NCBI GenBank assembly: GCA_910579865.1
Contig: CAJTXA010000052.1
Span: 1-7,689 of the forward strand
Length of the DNA stretch: 7,689 bases
Direction: 5' to 3'
Source: an uncultured Lachnospiraceae bacterium
GTDB lineage: Bacteria > Bacillota > Clostridia > Lachnospirales > Lachnospiraceae
A model generated the notes under the pieces. That model was given only the letters and a program-made list of their open reading frames with translations. It did no database searches and was not told the origin of the DNA. Shown here in pieces: positions 6,701 to 7,689 of the stretch. The translations under genes were made by a program, and so were the position numbers. Numbering within the stretch: position 1 is the stretch's first letter; each line of letters opens with the position of its first letter.

Positions 6701-6739
6701 GAAAAATTTTTATTAATGACAGGATGGGAGATGTATTGA

Positions 6740-7102
6740 ATGAAAACGTTTGCTGAATTAAGCATGGATTTTTTATTTGATACATCTTTTTATTGCCGCT
6801 TTTGCAATTTTATTATAATTAAGGGGGCAGGGGATTTTTCCTCTGTTAGCAATTTTATAGAATTTCCTCATGGGAATTTTATAAAAAACTGTCTGTGGAT
6901 GTCCATAGGCAGTGCTTGCTGTTTTATTCTGCGTATATACGCAGGCAGTGCTTGCTATTATGCTCTGTGTCATGACACAGGGAGTGCTTGCTGTTTCGGT
7001 GAGATGAACAAATGGATTTTAAGTTGTAGGGTTAGTCTGTCCAAAAACGATACCAGTGTTGCCGCCCATTTTGACAGAAAAATTTTGAAAAAGTTTTTGT
7101 AA
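6740..7102 (+). CDS. Doubtful small ORF across the hairpin array
   Basis: An open frame of 120 codons with GGGAG nine bases before the ATG. The product has no recognisable domain. Its only regular feature is a 12-residue repeat (GSACCFILRIYA, GSACYYALCHDT, then GSACCF), which is simply the 36-base DNA array read in frame. In that array the palindromes change while pairing is kept, which suggests that nucleic-acid structure rather than peptide sequence is conserved. The ORF is probably accidental, although a Cys-rich repeat peptide is not excluded. Confidence 0.15.
   Translation: MKTFAELSMDFLFDTSFYCRFCNFIIIKGAGDFSSVSNFIEFPHGNFIKNCLWMSIGSACCFILRIYAGSACYYALCHDTGSACCFGEMNKWILSCRVSLSKNDTSVAAHFDRKILKKFL
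6828..6845. repeat. Short hairpin upstream of the array
   Basis: CAGGGGA (6828-6834) pairs with TCCTCTG (6839-6845) over seven positions, one of them G-U, around a TTTT loop. It is the first of a run of hairpins in the gene-free stretch. It is not followed by a T-run, so it does not look like a terminator. Confidence 0.45.
6853..6886. repeat. 15-bp hairpin just upstream of the 36-base array
   Basis: The arms TTTTATAGAATTTCC (6853-6867) and GGGAATTTTATAAAA (6872-6886) pair over all 15 positions, two of them G-U, around a TCAT loop. It sits six bases before the tandem array. It lacks the conserved array tail, so it is a neighbour rather than a fourth unit. It could act as a weak bidirectional terminator. 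Confidence 0.55.
6893..7000 (+). repeat. Tandem array of three 36-base hairpin units
   Basis: Three units begin at 6893, 6929 and 6965, exactly 36 bases apart. Each holds a 16-base palindrome (CTGTGGATGTCCATAG with one G-U, then CTGCGTATATACGCAG, then CTGTGTCATGACACAG). A 12-base tail follows (GCAGTGCTTGCT twice, then GGAGTGCTTGCT), and then an 8-base spacer. The palindromes differ between units but keep their pairing, as expected if a folded DNA or RNA form is selected. The units lack the long unrelated spacers of a CRISPR array. They do not obviously match REP or attC sites, though they could be a local palindromic repeat family. Strand sense is assigned arbitrarily, with the tail read 3' of the hairpin. 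Confidence 0.75.
7037..7077. repeat. Imperfect inverted repeat
   Basis: CTGTC-C-AAAA (7037-7046) pairs with TTTTGACAG (7069-7077) with one bulged C. This encloses a short GC-richer segment that differs in composition from its surroundings. It may be a remnant end of a mobile element or a small miniature element; nothing further identifies it. The stretch from about 7078 to 7229 shows no gene or convincing structure. Confidence 0.3.
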
Positions 7103-7229
7103 ATAGGAAGGAATTTTGCATATTTACTATGTAGAATAGTCTTTAAGGCATATGAAATAAAAGCCTGTTGGAAAACTGGATATTGCAATATGCGTACAGG
7201 ACGTGAGGATATGTCTAGCCACAATGTAG

Positions 7230-7500
7230 GTGCGCCATGATATGCTCGCTTTAATCTATTTTCAGGCAAATGTGAAGAAATGAAAAACAAACCTCTGAAG
7301 CGAAGGCATTGAGCGATAAAAACCTGACAAAATGCACAGCAGTTGTGCAGGGCGATGAAGCATATCCGTGATAATGATACTTCTGAAATTTTATAAAAAT
7401 TCAGTCATGAAATGACGGTGAAATTCCGATGTGGGCAGCGTAATGACCTGCCACTTGTATGTGGGTTTATTGGATTACAGAGCAAAGGCAAAAAAGAGAG
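7230..7500 (+). ncRNA. Structured RNA-like region, possible group II intron 5' domain
   Basis: The stretch opens with GTGCGCC (7230-7236), the GUGYG-type 5' end of group II introns, and contains nested complementary segments. These are GATATGCT (7239-7246) with AGCATATC (7359-7366), TCAGG (7262-7266) with CCTGA (7323-7327), and TGCACA (7333-7338) with TGTGCA (7344-7349). Further pairs are CTGAA (7383-7387) with TTCAG (7400-7404), GTCAT (7404-7408) with ATGAC (7412-7416), and GGCAG (7434-7438) with CTGCC (7448-7452). This many ordered pairings indicate a folded RNA. Intron domain I fits best, but no domain V, reverse transcriptase or confident exon-binding match is visible. It would therefore be a truncated intron, or else another large RNA class. 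The 3' limit is a guess. Confidence 0.5.
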
Positions 7501-7530
7501 GATTTGTAATTTTTTTGGATTGTAAAAACA

Positions 7531-7579
7531 GCGCAAGGGCAGTTATGAACGTAACAGTTTGTAACTGCCCTTTTTTGCG
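7531..7579 (+). terminator. Strong intrinsic terminator or leader hairpin before the last gene
   Basis: AAGGGCAGTTA (7535-7545) and TAACTGCCCTT (7562-7572) pair perfectly over 11 bp around a 16-base loop, and a T-run covers 7571-7576. CGC and GCG outside the T-run could extend the stem. The hairpin ends only 19 bases before the ATG at 7598, just ahead of its ribosome binding site. It may end upstream transcription, or act as an attenuator in the leader of the next gene. Confidence 0.75.
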
Positions 7580-7597
7580 TTTTAAGGGAGGAAGGAA

Positions 7598-7689
7598 ATG
7601 GAAAATAAGAAAAAAATCAGAAAAGAAAAACGGGAAAAGCCAACAAGGATTGTTGTGGAACGTGTCTATCTCGGCGGTCAGAGTATGGA
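7598..7689 (+). CDS. N-terminus of a small basic protein, probably of a mobile element (cut by window edge)
   Basis: The visible 30 codons begin MENKKKIRKEKREKPTRIVV and continue ERVYLGGQSM. They give a Lys/Arg-rich N-terminal tail followed by a strand-like V-V-E-R-V-Y segment. The start is well supported: AAGGGAGG lies at 7584-7591, six bases before the ATG. Short proteins with this basic tail and an E-R-V-Y-x-G-x-x-S-M segment occur, as far as is recalled, next to serine recombinases in Firmicute conjugative or mobilisable transposons. That link is an inference from memory. The function cannot be stated from this fragment. Confidence 0.7.
   Translation, partial: MENKKKIRKEKREKPTRIVVERVYLGGQSM

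Noticed and set aside
6893..7000. CRISPR array
   Set aside because: Only three units, the changing parts are palindromes rather than unrelated spacers, the constant part is 12 bases, and no cas gene is visible.
6970..7290. 106-residue minus-strand ORF
   Set aside because: It runs through the structured gap and the RNA-like region, has no recognisable domain or ribosome binding site, and looks like random open frame.
7418..7455. Cobalamin riboswitch
   Set aside because: GGTGAAATTCCG and GACCTGCC recall parts of the cobalamin riboswitch, but the order and the surrounding stems do not fit the B12-box layout, and no cobalamin gene follows.

Overview
The window is an AT-rich accessory region. 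It has purine-rich Shine-Dalgarno sites and A/T-biased codons, and the GNAT genes and mobile-element remains look like those of low-GC Firmicutes, probably a gut Clostridium/Lachnospiraceae-type bacterium. That placement is an inference, because there is no rRNA or housekeeping gene here.

Layout. (1) Positions 1-388 (minus strand) hold the N-terminal part of a DDE transposase, noticeably richer in G+C than the rest and cut by the window edge. (2) Positions 527-3714 carry a restriction-modification locus with the architecture of BcgI-like Type IIB/IIG systems: one gene for a nuclease plus N6-adenine methyltransferase (R-M), then a specificity gene (S) with two target-recognition domains (TRDs). 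It is broken at three places, each at a domain junction: an in-frame TAA between R and M (1112-1114), an R-M/S junction with no standard S start codon (2569-2619), and an in-frame TAA between TRD1 and TRD2 (3178-3180). The R-M/S junction also holds a slippery heptamer followed five bases later by an 11-bp stem, so -1 frameshifting has to be weighed against simple loss of the S start codon. (3) Positions 3724-4683 encode an unrecognised helical protein with an R-x6-H motif that would fit a HEPN-type RNase. (4) Positions 4732-6700 hold three consecutive, mutually dissimilar GNAT acetyltransferase genes.

(5) Positions 6701-7597 contain no convincing gene but much nucleic-acid structure. There are two hairpins and then an exact 36-base tandem array (6893-7000). 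In each unit a 16-base palindrome changes sequence but keeps its pairing, and a 12-base tail stays nearly constant. From 7230 there is a folded RNA-like stretch opening with GTGCGCC, most like the 5' domain of a group II intron but with no reverse transcriptase or domain V in view. A strong terminator hairpin (7531-7579) follows. (6) At 7598 a small basic protein starts behind a strong ribosome binding site and runs off the end. It resembles short accessory proteins of conjugative or mobilisable elements.

How it fits together: the R-M locus and the possible HEPN gene look like a small defence island between mobile-element fragments. The restriction system is either decaying, with three lesions that could each be a single C:G-to-T:A transition, or expressed as split or recoded pieces. 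The 36-base hairpin array and the R-M/S junction are the two places most likely to hold something undescribed.
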